DNA from: Algibacillus agarilyticus
GTDB lineage: Bacteria; Pseudomonadota; Gammaproteobacteria; Enterobacterales; Alteromonadaceae
Direction of reading: 5' to 3'
Assembly (NCBI RefSeq): GCF_003286125.1
Contig: NZ_QMED01000024.1
Span: 1-64,000, forward strand
Length of the DNA stretch: 64,000 bases
Both the position numbers and the translations under genes were made by a program. This document shows, piece after piece, positions 1-13,645 of the stretch (position 1 is the stretch's first letter; every line of letters begins with the position of its first letter). Under the pieces are notes generated by a model, which saw nothing but the letters and a program-made list of their open reading frames with translations, was not told the DNA's origin and did no database searches.

Positions 1-3712
<3,712 letters not shown>

Positions 3713-3833
3713 ATTTATCCTGAAATTGACTTTTTGTGAGTCAATTATTTATTTAAAACCCAGCGTTTTTTTATTAATAAGCAAACACTGTTCCAGCTCG
3801 TCACTATATAGCAGATTATACACAGGGTCTAAT

Positions 3834-4586
3834 TTAGCCCTTTTGTAATGCTTTTGCTAAATCTTCAGGTGTATCAATGCCCGCAGGCGGAACCACATGC
3901 GCTTGCTCAACATGAATTTTTTCGCCGTACCAAAGTACGCGCAGTTGCTCTAGTGATTCTATTTTTTCAAGTGCTGTCGGGTTCCATGTAATGTATTGTT
4001 TAACAAAACCAGCCCGATAAGCGTAGATACCAATGTGACGAGAATAGAATTCGCCTATTTCTTCAATGGTTTCTTTATTCATAAATCGCTGTCGATCATA
4101 AGGGATTGTCGACCGACTAAAATATAATGCGTAACCATCGTGATCGGTGACAACTTTCACTGCATTTGGGTTTAATGCTTCTTCAATATCTAAGATAGGC
4201 ACTGATAAAGTTGCCATATTAATATGCGAACGTGACACTAAATTCTGAGCGACTTGTTCAATTATCGCTTGTGGGATAAAAGGTTCATCACCTTGTACAT
4301 TAACGATTACTTCATTTGGCTCAAGGTTAGCCAGTTCAATAACTTCTGCAATTCGCTCCGTACCCGATTCATGCTTTGCCGATGTCATAATAACTTCAGC
4401 ATCAAATGATTTAGCAACATCGGCAATGCGTTGATCATCAGTAGCAATAATAATACGCTCAGCTTGAGTTTTAACACATTTATCATAAACATGTTGAATC
4501 ATTGGCTTACCTTGAATATCAACTAAAGGCTTACCCGGAAAGCGAGTTGAACCATATCGAGCAGGTATGACAATCGTATAACTCAT
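3834..4586 (-). CDS. kdsB: 3-deoxy-manno-octulosonate cytidylyltransferase (CMP-Kdo synthetase)
   Basis: KdsB activates Kdo with CTP to give CMP-Kdo, the donor used by WaaA in the LPS inner core; it is cytoplasmic. The 250-residue length is normal. The nucleotide-binding N-terminus [13 protein letters not shown] (residues 8-20) and VNVQGDEPF (about residues 95-103) are the hallmark motifs of the family. The start lies 4 bp after the ycaR stop, so it is probably translated from the msbA-lpxK-ycaR-kdsB operon. Together with kdsA (29209-30060) and waaA (42647-43972) it covers most of the Kdo pathway in this window. Confidence 0.97.
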   Translation of the reverse strand: MSYTIVIPARYGSTRFPGKPLVDIQGKPMIQHVYDKCVKTQAERIIIATDDQRIADVAKSFDAEVIMTSAKHESGTERIAEVIELANLEPNEVIVNVQGDEPFIPQAIIEQVAQNLVSRSHINMATLSVPILDIEEALNPNAVKVVTDHDGYALYFSRSTIPYDRQRFMNKETIEEIGEFYSRHIGIYAYRAGFVKQYITWNPTALEKIESLEQLRVLWYGEKIHVEQAHVVPPAGIDTPEDLAKALQKG

Positions 4587-4590
4587 AGCA

Positions 4591-4776
4591 TTATTCCTTT
4601 TCAGCGAGTGTAATTACCCGAGCTTCATCCTCAATTAACACCGGTATCCCCTCTAGAATAGGATAAGCTAAATTAACGGCTTGGCTGATTAATTCATTTT
4701 TTTCAGCATCGTATTCAAGTTTGCCTTTGGCGACTGGACACGCAAGGATCTCTAATAATTTTTTATCGAAGTTCAT
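4591..4776 (-). CDS. ycaR: Trm112/YcaR family small protein
   Basis: This 61-residue protein has the short Trm112-like fold signature: [16 protein letters not shown] near the N-terminus, then [19 protein letters not shown]. Only one cysteine of the possible zinc site remains, as in many bacterial YcaR proteins. Bacterial members sit between lpxK and kdsB, exactly as here; the start overlaps the end of lpxK by 14 bp, implying coupled translation. The molecular role is not settled in bacteria; eukaryotic Trm112 activates methyltransferases. Confidence 0.93.
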   Translation of the reverse strand: MNFDKKLLEILACPVAKGKLEYDAEKNELISQAVNLAYPILEGIPVLIEDEARVITLAEKE

Positions 4777-5749
4777 ATTTTTTAACTAAGCCTTGAATTT
4801 TGTTTTGTAGGGTCGATGTAAATGAATCGCTCACCACCGCTGAAATTGGTAAATACCAATAATTCTCAGTTGCAAAATGCCGACACTTCACGGCATCTTT
4901 CTCTGTCATAATGATACATTGATCATAGAGCTGACTAAAATCTGTTTTTTGATATTGATGGTGATCAATAAATTCTATTTTTTGATCAATATCGATACCG
5001 CATTCAGCTAACGACTGATAAAACCGTTGCGGGTTACCAATAGCAGAGACCGCCACGACAGCCCCCGATAAATTTGAAAAAACACGATTCGGATCTAATA
5101 AGTTGATAGGGGCTTGCGGCTTTATTTGCATATGATTGGGTCTATCATTTATGCCCGAATATAACGTCAAATCATGATCTTTAATCCGCCATTTCCCTTC
5201 TCTTAATGGTCCGGCTGGCAGTAAAAATCCATTTCCTAATTGTCGGTTTCCGTCGATAAGAATAACTTCTAAATCACGGTCTAACGCATAATGCTGTAGA
5301 CCATCATCACTTATAATAATGTTGCAATTTGTATACTGAGTGATAAATGCGGCTGCTTTTGTTCTTTGTGGTGCAATGACGACAGGCACTTGTGCTTTCT
5401 CAAACAGCAATAAAGGTTCATCACCGACCTGCTCTGCGGTGTCTTTAGAAGATAGAAGGTGAGGAAAGGTTTTAATGTTGGCCTGATAACCACGAGAAAC
5501 AATTGCCGGCTTTAGCCCCATTGATTTCAACAATTTGACTAGCCACAACGTAAAAGGCGTTTTACCGGTTCCCCCAACCGAGATATTACCAACGATAATA
5601 ACCGGGATACCAGGATGGAATGTCGATAACAAATTGAAACGAAATAAAAGTCGTCGCAGGCTTGATAGTAAAAAAAACAAACCACTTAGCGGTAATAAGA
5701 GCCAAGTGATTAAATTAGGATTATACCAACTCGCTTCAATTTTACTCAT
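4763..5749 (-). CDS. lpxK: tetraacyldisaccharide 4'-kinase
   Basis: LpxK phosphorylates the 4' position of the lipid A disaccharide at the cytoplasmic face of the inner membrane. The 328-residue protein has an N-terminal hydrophobic anchor (about residues 15-30) and the family P-loop [13 protein letters not shown] (about residues 53-65). Later motifs include ISDDGLQH and the Asp/His-rich segment FIDHHQY. It starts 5 bp after the msbA stop and overlaps ycaR, the usual msbA-lpxK-ycaR-kdsB arrangement. Confidence 0.97.
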   Translation of the reverse strand: MSKIEASWYNPNLITWLLLPLSGLFFLLSSLRRLLFRFNLLSTFHPGIPVIIVGNISVGGTGKTPFTLWLVKLLKSMGLKPAIVSRGYQANIKTFPHLLSSKDTAEQVGDEPLLLFEKAQVPVVIAPQRTKAAAFITQYTNCNIIISDDGLQHYALDRDLEVILIDGNRQLGNGFLLPAGPLREGKWRIKDHDLTLYSGINDRPNHMQIKPQAPINLLDPNRVFSNLSGAVVAVSAIGNPQRFYQSLAECGIDIDQKIEFIDHHQYQKTDFSQLYDQCIIMTEKDAVKCRHFATENYWYLPISAVVSDSFTSTLQNKIQGLVKKYELR

Positions 5750-5754
5750 TTACT

Positions 5755-7512
5755 CTACGCTGCTGTAAATTGCAAATCATGTAAGTTACGATAATGACCA
5801 TTTAAAGCAAGTAACTCATTATGAGTGCCTTGTTCTATTATTTGTCCTTCATCAACCACAACAATTAAATTTGCATTTTCAATTGTTGATAGGCGGTGGG
5901 CAATGACTATCGCAGTGCGATCAGAGCGCAAGCGATCAATTGCTTCTTGGATATGTCGTTCTGATTCAGTATCTAAGGCCGAAGTAGCTTCATCTAAAAT
6001 TAAAATAGGGGAGTTACGTAAAATAGCACGAGCAATCGCGATACGCTGCCTTTGGCCACCCGATAACATGACCCCGTTTTCACCAATTTCAGTATCTAAA
6101 CCATTAGGCATATTATTAGCAAATTCATTAACATGAGCCGCTTGTGCTGCTGCAATTATTTGTTCATTGGTGACTTTATCGGCACTACCATAGGCAATAT
6201 TATTTGCAATCGTGTCACTGAATAAGGTGACATGCTGCGATACCATCGCAAACTGCTTTCGCAATGATGTTAATTCAAACTCATTAATGTTCATTCCATC
6301 AATTAAAATTTGGCCTTCATCGTGATCATAAAAGCGGGTAATTAAATTAGACAGCGTTGATTTACCGCTGCCTGATTTCCCAACCAGAGCCACGGTTTGT
6401 CCAGATTTGATTGCCAGGTTAATATTTTTAAGTGCCGGCTTATCTTTATTCTGATAAGTAAAAGTTACATTATTAAATTCAATATTTCCGTTAACCCGTT
6501 TTATGACTTGCGTGCCTGTATCAACTTCTGTTTTTGAATCCAAAACCGCAAAAATACTATTACAAGCCGCTAACCCCTTTTGAAATTCACTGTTCACAGT
6601 GGTTAATTGTTTTAACGGACGTAGCATCATCATCATAAAAGTGAGTACAGTCGTGAATGTCCCTGTACTTAATTTATCTAAGAATTCAGGGTTACTCGCA
6701 ATAATCAAAACCGCTGATAGCGCAAAAGACGCTAACACTTGAATAACCGCAACACTGGCCACTCGGGTTGTCACCAACTTTAATTGTTGTTGACGGCTTT
6801 CATTATTAACTTCAGAAAACTTTTCACCTTCAATTTTTTGCCCGCCATGTGTGATCACCACTTTATGGCTATTTAACATTTGTTCAGTCACGGTAGTTAC
6901 ACCACCAATGGCCGTTTGAATGCGCTGGCTAACCAGACGAAATCGTTTGCTGACATAACTAACGATAATACCAACAGCAGGGCCTAAAATTAAAAATATG
7001 AGTGATAATTGCCAACTCAAATAAAAGACCCAAGCTAACAAACCAATAACAAACGCGCCTTCGCGGATTAAAATAGTTAACGCTTTACTTGATGCATTAT
7101 TAACTTGCTCAGTATCAAACGTTATTTTAGAAATCATTTCACCAGTCGAGTGCTGATCATGAAAACTGACCGGTAAAGCAATCAAGTGCTCAAATGTTTG
7201 TTGGCGCATTTTTGCCACAACTTTAGCACCGACCCAAGACAAAGCATAAGTACTAATAAAGTTAGCGACACCACGGAAGAAAAAGATCACGGGGATAGCA
7301 AGACCCATGTTAAAAAGCAATTCATGCTTTTTTTGTGTTAAACCTTCATCAATAAATTTTTCTATATTTGACAAAAAATAAACATCGATAGCGGCATAGG
7401 CTAACATGCCAATAATAGCGATAGAAAAGACGGTTCTATATTCTCGAATATAAGTTAATAAACGTAAAAAATTATTTTTGTGAGGTACTGAAACGTTTGA
7501 ATCCTGCATCAT
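5755..7512 (-). CDS. msbA: lipid A export ATP-binding/permease protein MsbA
   Basis: MsbA is a homodimeric ABC exporter that flips core-lipid A across the inner membrane. The 585-residue chain has an N-terminal six-helix permease domain (about residues 20-310) and an ATPase domain with Walker A GKSGSGKST (about residues 378-386), the signature LSGGQRQR and Walker B ILILDEATSALD. Its place directly before lpxK supports the lipid A role over a general multidrug ABC role. Confidence 0.96.
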   Translation of the reverse strand: MMQDSNVSVPHKNNFLRLLTYIREYRTVFSIAIIGMLAYAAIDVYFLSNIEKFIDEGLTQKKHELLFNMGLAIPVIFFFRGVANFISTYALSWVGAKVVAKMRQQTFEHLIALPVSFHDQHSTGEMISKITFDTEQVNNASSKALTILIREGAFVIGLLAWVFYLSWQLSLIFLILGPAVGIIVSYVSKRFRLVSQRIQTAIGGVTTVTEQMLNSHKVVITHGGQKIEGEKFSEVNNESRQQQLKLVTTRVASVAVIQVLASFALSAVLIIASNPEFLDKLSTGTFTTVLTFMMMMLRPLKQLTTVNSEFQKGLAACNSIFAVLDSKTEVDTGTQVIKRVNGNIEFNNVTFTYQNKDKPALKNINLAIKSGQTVALVGKSGSGKSTLSNLITRFYDHDEGQILIDGMNINEFELTSLRKQFAMVSQHVTLFSDTIANNIAYGSADKVTNEQIIAAAQAAHVNEFANNMPNGLDTEIGENGVMLSGGQRQRIAIARAILRNSPILILDEATSALDTESERHIQEAIDRLRSDRTAIVIAHRLSTIENANLIVVVDEGQIIEQGTHNELLALNGHYRNLHDLQFTAA

Positions 7513-7610
7513 GCAAATGGTACTTAATACTTTATCACCAAAAGATAGGCTCTATTCTAAAGGCATAAGGCAATCAATGTCACTTGTTAATTATCAGTTA
7601 ATTATATTGT

Positions 7611-9905
7611 TTAATTTTTGAGCCACCAAGGATTAAACAAACGCCCCAATTGAGTCTCTATTGCTATTTTCTCCTCAAAAAGAGTAAAAGTAGTTTGGCC
7701 ATTGTATGCCGTATCCCAAACGGGGTAGCCAGATAAACGCTTTACAACATCTGAATGAGGGTGGCCAAATCGATTATATAAACCTCGACTGAGTAACCAA
7801 TGGTCTGCATTAACCAGATTAACAAACGCATCTGTCGTCGATGTTTTACTCCCATGATGAGGCACTAAGGCAAAAGTTGATGTTAACGTATCGTCATTAA
7901 ACCGAGTGGCTAGTTCAAACTCGGCTTTACGCTCGATATCTCCCGTTAATAATAACGACATGCCCTCTTGGCTTACTTTCATAACACATGAGCTATTATT
8001 ATCACTTAACCGTTGGGTTAGATGCTGATCAATCGAGTTTTGATTGGGCGCCAATACCTGCCAATCTAGGGCTAACCAAATAAATTGCGCAGGATAAATA
8101 CAACGATTATTTTGAGGCGTGACTAATTCAGTAAATGGAAATTCATCTTTAATTTTTTGCAAACCGCCGGCATGATCATTATCTGAGTGACTAATAATAA
8201 CAGCGTCTAACGTAAGTCCTTTTGCTTGAATATAAGGTAAAACGACAGCATCAATCATATTAAAACCACTAGCATAGGCCGCACCTGTATCATAAAGTAC
8301 AGCATGATTTTCACGTTCAATTAAGACAGCAAGTCCTTGCCCTACATCAAATAATTGAATACGCCACCAGCGGTCATCTTCTATCGGAATGAGTAATAAA
8401 CTGAATATAACACCGCCAAAAAATTTTAAATATTTATTTATCGGAAGCAAAATCAACCCGATAGAAAGAAAAGCACACCCAATAAATAAGGGGGAAAATT
8501 GAACGGATATAGCAGAAGATAATGAAGATGCATAGATAAGCACTCCCCATAATAATTCAAAACAATAATCAGCCGAGCTATATAACATATAGCTCAATGT
8601 AGGTTCAATAAAGGAAAGTAATAACCCAAGTAAGGCTAAAGGAATAACCGTAAATGACATCCAAGGTATCGCGAGAGGATTAACGATAAGGCTCAAGATT
8701 GAAAATTGCCCTAACACCCACCATTGAATCGGAATAAGTAAAACGCCGAGAGCCAATTGAATACCTAAAAATTGTCGCCAGTATAATGCCCAACCTTTAA
8801 AATGCAGTAATTTTCGCTTGGTAATCACCAAGCTAAACATAATGGCCGCTACCGCACCAAATGAAAGCCAAAAACCAACACTTAAGGGCGCAAAAGGATC
8901 ATAAATTAAAACGCAAAACATCGCTAAATAAAAACGTAACGACCAACTTACCGGTTTAAAAAACAAATAACCGACAACAAAAACACTCAACATGATCAAT
9001 GCACGAACAGTCGGGATCGCAAACCCCGAAAACCAAGCGAAAAAAATCGTCGCCACTAATGCAACAAGACTAGAAAATAAATAAATCTCGCCTTGCTTAA
9101 ATACACACAAAGCCCATGCATTTATATTGGCCGATTTAAAATTCAAAATGAGCAAACTATATGCTTTGATAACAAGCAGGCTTAGCGTAAATGTCCAAGC
9201 AAATATTAAACTTAGATGTAAACCCGAAATAACCATTAAGTGCACAGTGCCGGTATTTTTAAGCACTAACCATTGGTCTTGAGAAATCGCCTGTTTATCA
9301 CCCGTTAACAGAGCATACAGTAAAGCTTGTGAAGTAAAGGAATGCAGTGATTGCTTGATCTTTACATATTCATTTTCACGCCAATCCAATCCGTGCTCAA
9401 TCACGGTAATGGCTTTAACATAACCTATCGCTTGTATTTTATGACTTACCAACCACTTTACATAATTGAAACCATATTGATTGTGCAGACCATTAATTGG
9501 TTTTAAACGCAAGGTTGCTTCTATTTTGTCGCCAACATTCAGCTTTTCTTCAAGTTTGTATGTATTAACCCGTAATTTTGCACTTAATGCTTGGTCATTT
9601 AGACTGATAGTTTGTAAAGTTAGCGTTTGATTCTGATTTGACTTAACCATTTGTGCCGTTACAAATGCCGTAACTTGCACATCTTTTGCAATATCTTGCG
9701 CTTTAACTTGCCAGCTAAGGTAGTTATTTGTAAAAATAGCGCAGATTATAAAACCAACGGTGAAACTACTTGTTATTTTAGCTTTATTTATGAGCAGCAC
9801 ACTTAAGATAAGTAAAATAATAAGAATGTAATAAGGCGCTTGTATAACAGGTGAAAAATTAGCGGTTACCCAACCCATTATTATCGCTAACAGACACTTT
9901 TCCAT
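7611..9905 (-). CDS. comEC: DNA internalization competence protein ComEC/Rec2
   Basis: ComEC forms the inner-membrane channel that takes up single-stranded DNA in natural transformation. The 764-residue protein shows the full family layout: N-terminal membrane segments and an OB-like region, the polytopic Competence domain (about residues 190-500, with the motif LMVISGLHLSL), and a C-terminal metallo-beta-lactamase-like domain with SHSDNDHAGG (about residues 570-580) and PHHGSKTS. No truncation is visible, so it may be functional. A comEC next to msbA is common in gammaproteobacteria. Confidence 0.95.
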   Translation of the reverse strand: MEKCLLAIIMGWVTANFSPVIQAPYYILIILLILSVLLINKAKITSSFTVGFIICAIFTNNYLSWQVKAQDIAKDVQVTAFVTAQMVKSNQNQTLTLQTISLNDQALSAKLRVNTYKLEEKLNVGDKIEATLRLKPINGLHNQYGFNYVKWLVSHKIQAIGYVKAITVIEHGLDWRENEYVKIKQSLHSFTSQALLYALLTGDKQAISQDQWLVLKNTGTVHLMVISGLHLSLIFAWTFTLSLLVIKAYSLLILNFKSANINAWALCVFKQGEIYLFSSLVALVATIFFAWFSGFAIPTVRALIMLSVFVVGYLFFKPVSWSLRFYLAMFCVLIYDPFAPLSVGFWLSFGAVAAIMFSLVITKRKLLHFKGWALYWRQFLGIQLALGVLLIPIQWWVLGQFSILSLIVNPLAIPWMSFTVIPLALLGLLLSFIEPTLSYMLYSSADYCFELLWGVLIYASSLSSAISVQFSPLFIGCAFLSIGLILLPINKYLKFFGGVIFSLLLIPIEDDRWWRIQLFDVGQGLAVLIERENHAVLYDTGAAYASGFNMIDAVVLPYIQAKGLTLDAVIISHSDNDHAGGLQKIKDEFPFTELVTPQNNRCIYPAQFIWLALDWQVLAPNQNSIDQHLTQRLSDNNSSCVMKVSQEGMSLLLTGDIERKAEFELATRFNDDTLTSTFALVPHHGSKTSTTDAFVNLVNADHWLLSRGLYNRFGHPHSDVVKRLSGYPVWDTAYNGQTTFTLFEEKIAIETQLGRLFNPWWLKN

Positions 9906-9941
9906 GTGACACCTCTAAATAATATTAGGTAATGCGCAACT

Positions 9942-10466
9942 ATGCCCAAAAAATTGATAAAACGAATTCTTCCGGACCACGAAACCATTAAAAAAAATAA
10001 ATCATTGAAAATGTTTGGCCCGGTTTTAAACAATCCAAATTTGTGGTGTTTAAATCGCCGTTCAGTTTCAGGCGCTTTTGCCTTAGGCTTATTTAATGCG
10101 TTTATACCCGTGCCTTTTCAAATGTGGCTTTCTGCATTGGGGGCAATTACTTTTAAGGTTAATTTACCTCTGTCAATTGCGCTAGTTTGGATCACGAATC
10201 CTTTAACTATCCCCCCTATGTTTTATTTTTGTTATATTGTCGGTGAATGGGTTCTTGGTGATAGTGGGCATGAATTTGCTTATGAAATGAGCTGGGAATG
10301 GCTAACTAATAGTATTTCCACTATTGGCCCCACATTTTTAACCGGTTGTTTAGTTTGTGCGACCTTTTTCTCTATCGTAGGTTACTTTGGCATTAATATA
10401 TTGTGGCGACACAGTGTAAGAAAAAACTGGGCCAAACGAAAATTGCGCGTAGCTCATGCCGTATAA
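9942..10466 (+). CDS. DUF2062 family membrane protein
   Basis: This 174-residue protein has the DUF2062 pattern: a basic N-terminus ending in LKMFGPVLNNPNLW, then RRSVSGAFALGLFNAFIPVPFQ and WITNPLTIPPMFYF, followed by two further hydrophobic segments and a basic C-terminal tail. It is an inner-membrane protein of unknown function. It is divergent from comEC with 36 bp between the start codons, so the two genes must share a very short promoter region; this pairing is common in related bacteria. Confidence 0.9.
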   Translation: MPKKLIKRILPDHETIKKNKSLKMFGPVLNNPNLWCLNRRSVSGAFALGLFNAFIPVPFQMWLSALGAITFKVNLPLSIALVWITNPLTIPPMFYFCYIVGEWVLGDSGHEFAYEMSWEWLTNSISTIGPTFLTGCLVCATFFSIVGYFGINILWRHSVRKNWAKRKLRVAHAV

Positions 10467-10477
10467 CCTTAAAATGA

Positions 10478-10512
10478 GATTAAGTGATTAATTCAATATT
10501 AATCACTTAATC
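10478..10512 (+). terminator. 15-bp perfect inverted repeat after the DUF2062 gene
   Basis: Arms 10478-10492 and 10498-10512 are perfectly complementary around a 5-nt loop. The hairpin begins 11 bp after the stop codon, so it is probably a transcript end, although it is AT-rich and no clean T-run follows. Confidence 0.6.
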
Positions 10513-10912
10513 AATGTAAAAAGCAACATAATGAATCCCCCCACTATTCTCTCAAGAAAACTTGTAACACATGTAATGATTTGTAAAATAAAGCAGTTTA
10601 AACTCACATTTTTACTTAAATTAGTTACACTTAAAAAGGTGTATACCCAGCTCGCTGCAACACACAGGAGCCAGTGCGAATTTAAATTTATTTAAGCACG
10701 GCTTCCTGTTCACGCTAAGCACCTTGGTCCTGCAGGCGAGGCAAATAGGTGCAAGTTTAACTAATGGGTTAAATTAAGTCGGTTTAATGCAGCATAAATC
10801 AATTTATAGCCTACCGAAATAAAGTCTCTTAGCAGATGTTACTTCGGCATTAAAATCACTTGAGCATATTGGTTTAAGCGCTTAATAAACTGTCAATTGT
10901 AGGATTTTAGTC
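10513..10912. other. 400-bp non-coding stretch with a long imperfect hairpin
   Basis: No convincing reading frame was found. The stretch has an imperfect 14-bp inverted repeat (10664-10677 against 10696-10709, arms like acaggagccagtgc) around an AT-rich loop, followed by GC-richer sequence to about 10760. This contrasts with the AT-rich flanks. It could be a small RNA, a leader of the lipoprotein gene or a decayed repeat; none of the RNA families I know by sight matches it. Confidence 0.4.
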
Positions 10913-11341
10913 ATGATCAAATTAATCTTTTTTATCAGCTTAACAATCAATTTAATAAGCTGTGCGCAGCTGCCAACAGAGAAAAAAATACCATCAATCA
11001 GTGATATTTTAGCCGAAAAAACCCAACAAGATGGCAGGGTTTGTATTGATAAAAGTGATATTAAAGGGTTTGGTACGGGTCCTTTCGACACTTTATTTGT
11101 CGATGGTAACCGCGATGAGTATTATATTATCACGACTCGCTTATCTTGTTTTTCTTTAGATACCGCCTTTCAAATCGGTTTTGAATCACGGAGTTATCAG
11201 ATTTGTGGTAATCGAACAGATTCGATTGTGACAGCCGATTATAAATGCCCAATAGGTAAAATATTTAAACTTGAAAGCCGAAAAAAAGCACATGATTTAA
11301 TGGATGAAGCGCAAGCAATACGTGAGTCAATGATGGAATAA
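10913..11341 (+). CDS. small predicted lipoprotein, possibly DUF6491
   Basis: The 142-residue product begins with a lipoprotein signal (MIKLIFFISLTINLISC, lipobox LISC). The mature part has three features that recall the DUF6491 family of alteromonads: RVCIDKSDIKGF, a YYIITTRLSCFSLD segment and a late CPIGKIFKLE motif. It has several cysteines that could form disulfides in the periplasm. The function is unknown. The gene stands alone, with a terminator hairpin after it and the convergent rluB beyond. Confidence 0.75.
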   Translation: MIKLIFFISLTINLISCAQLPTEKKIPSISDILAEKTQQDGRVCIDKSDIKGFGTGPFDTLFVDGNRDEYYIITTRLSCFSLDTAFQIGFESRSYQICGNRTDSIVTADYKCPIGKIFKLESRKKAHDLMDEAQAIRESMME

Positions 11342-11355
11342 ACGACGGCTATAAA

Positions 11356-11379
11356 AAACGCTCTACTTATAGAGCGTTT
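11356..11379. terminator. convergent terminator between the lipoprotein gene and rluB
   Basis: A 9-bp stem (aaacgctct at 11356-11364 against agagcgttt at 11371-11379) with a 6-nt loop lies between two convergent genes. The A-rich left flank gives a T-run on the minus strand, so it can end both transcripts. Confidence 0.75.
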
Positions 11380-11410
11380 GTAGTGTTATGCGTTAAATAA
11401 GCAAATCAGT

Positions 11411-12253
11411 TTATTTGTCGCGACGTAACTCGGCTTTTCGTACCGCTTTTCGAATGCGGTTTGATTTAATGACATCGACTTTATTACTACGAGGTAATTC
11501 TTTACGTGCTTCAATCGGCCCCATTTTAACGGTTTTTCGCAAATAATTAACTTCTTTACTATCAAGTTCAGCCCAGCCACCTAATGGTAATGAGCGTGGC
11601 ATTTTTATATCACCATAACGAATACGCGTTAAGCGACTCACGACTACTTCTACCGCTTCCCACATGCGTCGAACTTCACGGTTTCGGCCTTCAGATAATG
11701 TAACATGATACCAACGATTTAATCCCTCTCCGCCTTGGCGAGAGAGCTTAGAAAACTTAGCCGGACCATCTTCTAATTGCACGCCAGTTCGTAATTTTTG
11801 TGCCATACCATCGGTCACTTCACCAAATACACGAACAGCATATTCTCGTTCAATTTCATGTGATGGATGCATTAATCGATTAGCTAATTCACCATCTGTC
11901 GTAAATAGAAGCAAACCTGAAGTATTGATATCTAAACGCCCCACTGCTATCCATCGACCACCAGGCATACGAGGCAATCGATCAAATACCGTTTTTTTAT
12001 GCTCAGGATCAGAGCGGCTACAGATCTCACCTTCAGGTTTATTATAAACAAGCACACGACATGGTATTGATTCAGCGGTTTGATAACGAATTTGTTTGCC
12101 ATCAACACGCAATGTATCACCTTCACCAACACGAACACCCAACGTGGCTATTTCGCCATTAATACTAACGCGACCTTCAGCAATCACACGTTCCATTTCA
12201 CGTCGTGAGCCGATACCGGCTCTCGCTAATACTTTTTGTAATTTTTCAGACAT
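11411..12253 (-). CDS. rluB: 23S rRNA pseudouridine(2605) synthase
   Basis: RluB isomerises U2605 of 23S rRNA. The 280-residue protein has an N-terminal S4 RNA-binding domain (about residues 3-60) and a RsuA-type catalytic domain with VGRLDINTSGLLLFTTDG; the aspartate near residue 108 is the expected catalytic residue. The C-terminal tail is lysine- and arginine-rich, as is usual for RluB. It overlaps the end of scpB by 8 bp, the conserved scpB-rluB pair. Confidence 0.95.
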   Translation of the reverse strand: MSEKLQKVLARAGIGSRREMERVIAEGRVSINGEIATLGVRVGEGDTLRVDGKQIRYQTAESIPCRVLVYNKPEGEICSRSDPEHKKTVFDRLPRMPGGRWIAVGRLDINTSGLLLFTTDGELANRLMHPSHEIEREYAVRVFGEVTDGMAQKLRTGVQLEDGPAKFSKLSRQGGEGLNRWYHVTLSEGRNREVRRMWEAVEVVVSRLTRIRYGDIKMPRSLPLGGWAELDSKEVNYLRKTVKMGPIEARKELPRSNKVDVIKSNRIRKAVRKAELRRDK

Positions 12254-12869
12254 TATCGGATTCTCCCGAATCGGATTGAGTAACTACTTGACTATTTTCT
12301 ATAGCCGTTTCGTTACTTAAATTAAACATAGTCGGCGCAACCTCTTGTAACACCGGTAAATCTTGCAACGATTCTAAACTAAAATAGTCTAAAAATGCAG
12401 AAGTCGTTGAAAATAATGCCGGGCGACCAGGAATTTCTTTATGACCGACGACTTTTATCCAACCTCGTTCTTGCAAACTGCGCATAATATTTGAACTAAC
12501 AGCAACCCCTCGTATATCTTCAATTTCGCCTCGCGTGATCGGCTGTTTGTATGCAATTAAAGAGAGTGTTTCAAGCATAGCTCTGGAGTATTTAGGTGCT
12601 TTTTCAACCCAAAGTTTACCTAACCACGGGCTTAGTTCGCTTCGCGTTTGAAAACGATATCCTGTCGCAACTTTGGCCAATTCAATTCCATGTTCGTGAT
12701 AACTTGTTTGTATATCAGTGATCAATTCAATGACGTAATTAACGGTTAAATTAAATTCACTTAATACGGTTTGCCGGAGATCATCCACACTGAGCGGTTT
12801 ACCGGCAGAAAAAATAGCCGCTTCTATTATTTGGCTATAATGTTTTTTTCGTTTTGCTTTTATTGGCAT
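12246..12869 (-). CDS. scpB: segregation and condensation protein B
   Basis: ScpB binds the kleisin ScpA in the SMC condensin complex that organises the chromosome. The 207-residue protein has the two winged-helix layout of the family and the motif LSLIAYKQPITRGEIEDIRGV. It starts 1 bp after the ribE stop region and overlaps rluB, so ribE-scpB-rluB form one transcription unit. No scpA is present in the window. Confidence 0.95.
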   Translation of the reverse strand: MPIKAKRKKHYSQIIEAAIFSAGKPLSVDDLRQTVLSEFNLTVNYVIELITDIQTSYHEHGIELAKVATGYRFQTRSELSPWLGKLWVEKAPKYSRAMLETLSLIAYKQPITRGEIEDIRGVAVSSNIMRSLQERGWIKVVGHKEIPGRPALFSTTSAFLDYFSLESLQDLPVLQEVAPTMFNLSNETAIENSQVVTQSDSGESDNV

Positions 12870-12870
12870 G

Positions 12871-13512
12871 TTAACGAGTCAACTCAACAGTATTAGGTTT
12901 GCTTGCCATGACCCGCTCAATCGTATCCACTATCGTTTGCGTTTGAGTATCAATTTCAACATTAACCTTGTGCCCCACTCGCAACTTATCAAAATTAGTG
13001 ATGTTTAATGTTTCAGGTATTAAATGAACGTAAAACGAATTAGGGCTCACCTCCCCTAACGTTAAACTACAACCATTTAAGCCAATGTAGCCTTTATACA
13101 TAATGTATTTTTGCCACTCTGGTGAAATAGAAAATTCAATCGAGAAGGCTTTTTCGGCTTGAGTAATCGATACAACGGTCGCTTGGGTATGAATGTGTCC
13201 AGATAATAAATGCCCACCAATATCATCGCCAAAACGGGCTGCGCGCTCCACATTAACCCAACCTTGAACACCAAGATCATCTAAATTAGTTAAACGCAAT
13301 GATTCCGGAATAACATCAAAGCTTAATAACAATGCGTAATTAAAAGCGGTAATATCACATACGGTTAAACACACCCCGTTAAGTGCGACACTCGCCCCCA
13401 ATGTAATATTGCCAGCATAATCCGCATCGAGCAAAATACTAAAACGCTTGCCATAATCTTTCACGTCAACCGATTGCAATTGTGTTTCTAATTTAACAAT
13501 GCCTGTAAACAT
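12871..13512 (-). CDS. ribE: riboflavin synthase, alpha subunit
   Basis: The enzyme dismutates two molecules of 6,7-dimethyl-8-ribityllumazine to riboflavin. The 213-residue chain starts with the diagnostic MFTGIV and has two lumazine-binding repeats, each with a Leu-Thr/Asn-Ile-Thr-Asn type segment (SLRLTNLDDL and TLNITNFDKL) and a GHLLSGHIH motif in the first. The upstream region was examined for an FMN riboswitch and none was recognised. The gene is also called ribC in some genomes. Confidence 0.95.
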   Translation of the reverse strand: MFTGIVKLETQLQSVDVKDYGKRFSILLDADYAGNITLGASVALNGVCLTVCDITAFNYALLLSFDVIPESLRLTNLDDLGVQGWVNVERAARFGDDIGGHLLSGHIHTQATVVSITQAEKAFSIEFSISPEWQKYIMYKGYIGLNGCSLTLGEVSPNSFYVHLIPETLNITNFDKLRVGHKVNVEIDTQTQTIVDTIERVMASKPNTVELTR

Positions 13513-13645
13513 ACTTACTTAAATACCTTATATTTTTATCTGACCCAGCGTAGAATGCAGCTTCGTAAACCAAAACCAAATATTCAACTTAATTTATTAC
13601 TATTTTAGCAAAAATAGCCAATAGATATCGTCAATTGAACTTAAA

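Noticed and set aside
13513-13645. FMN riboswitch before ribE
   Set aside because: The conserved core of the FMN element was not found on the minus strand upstream of 13512.
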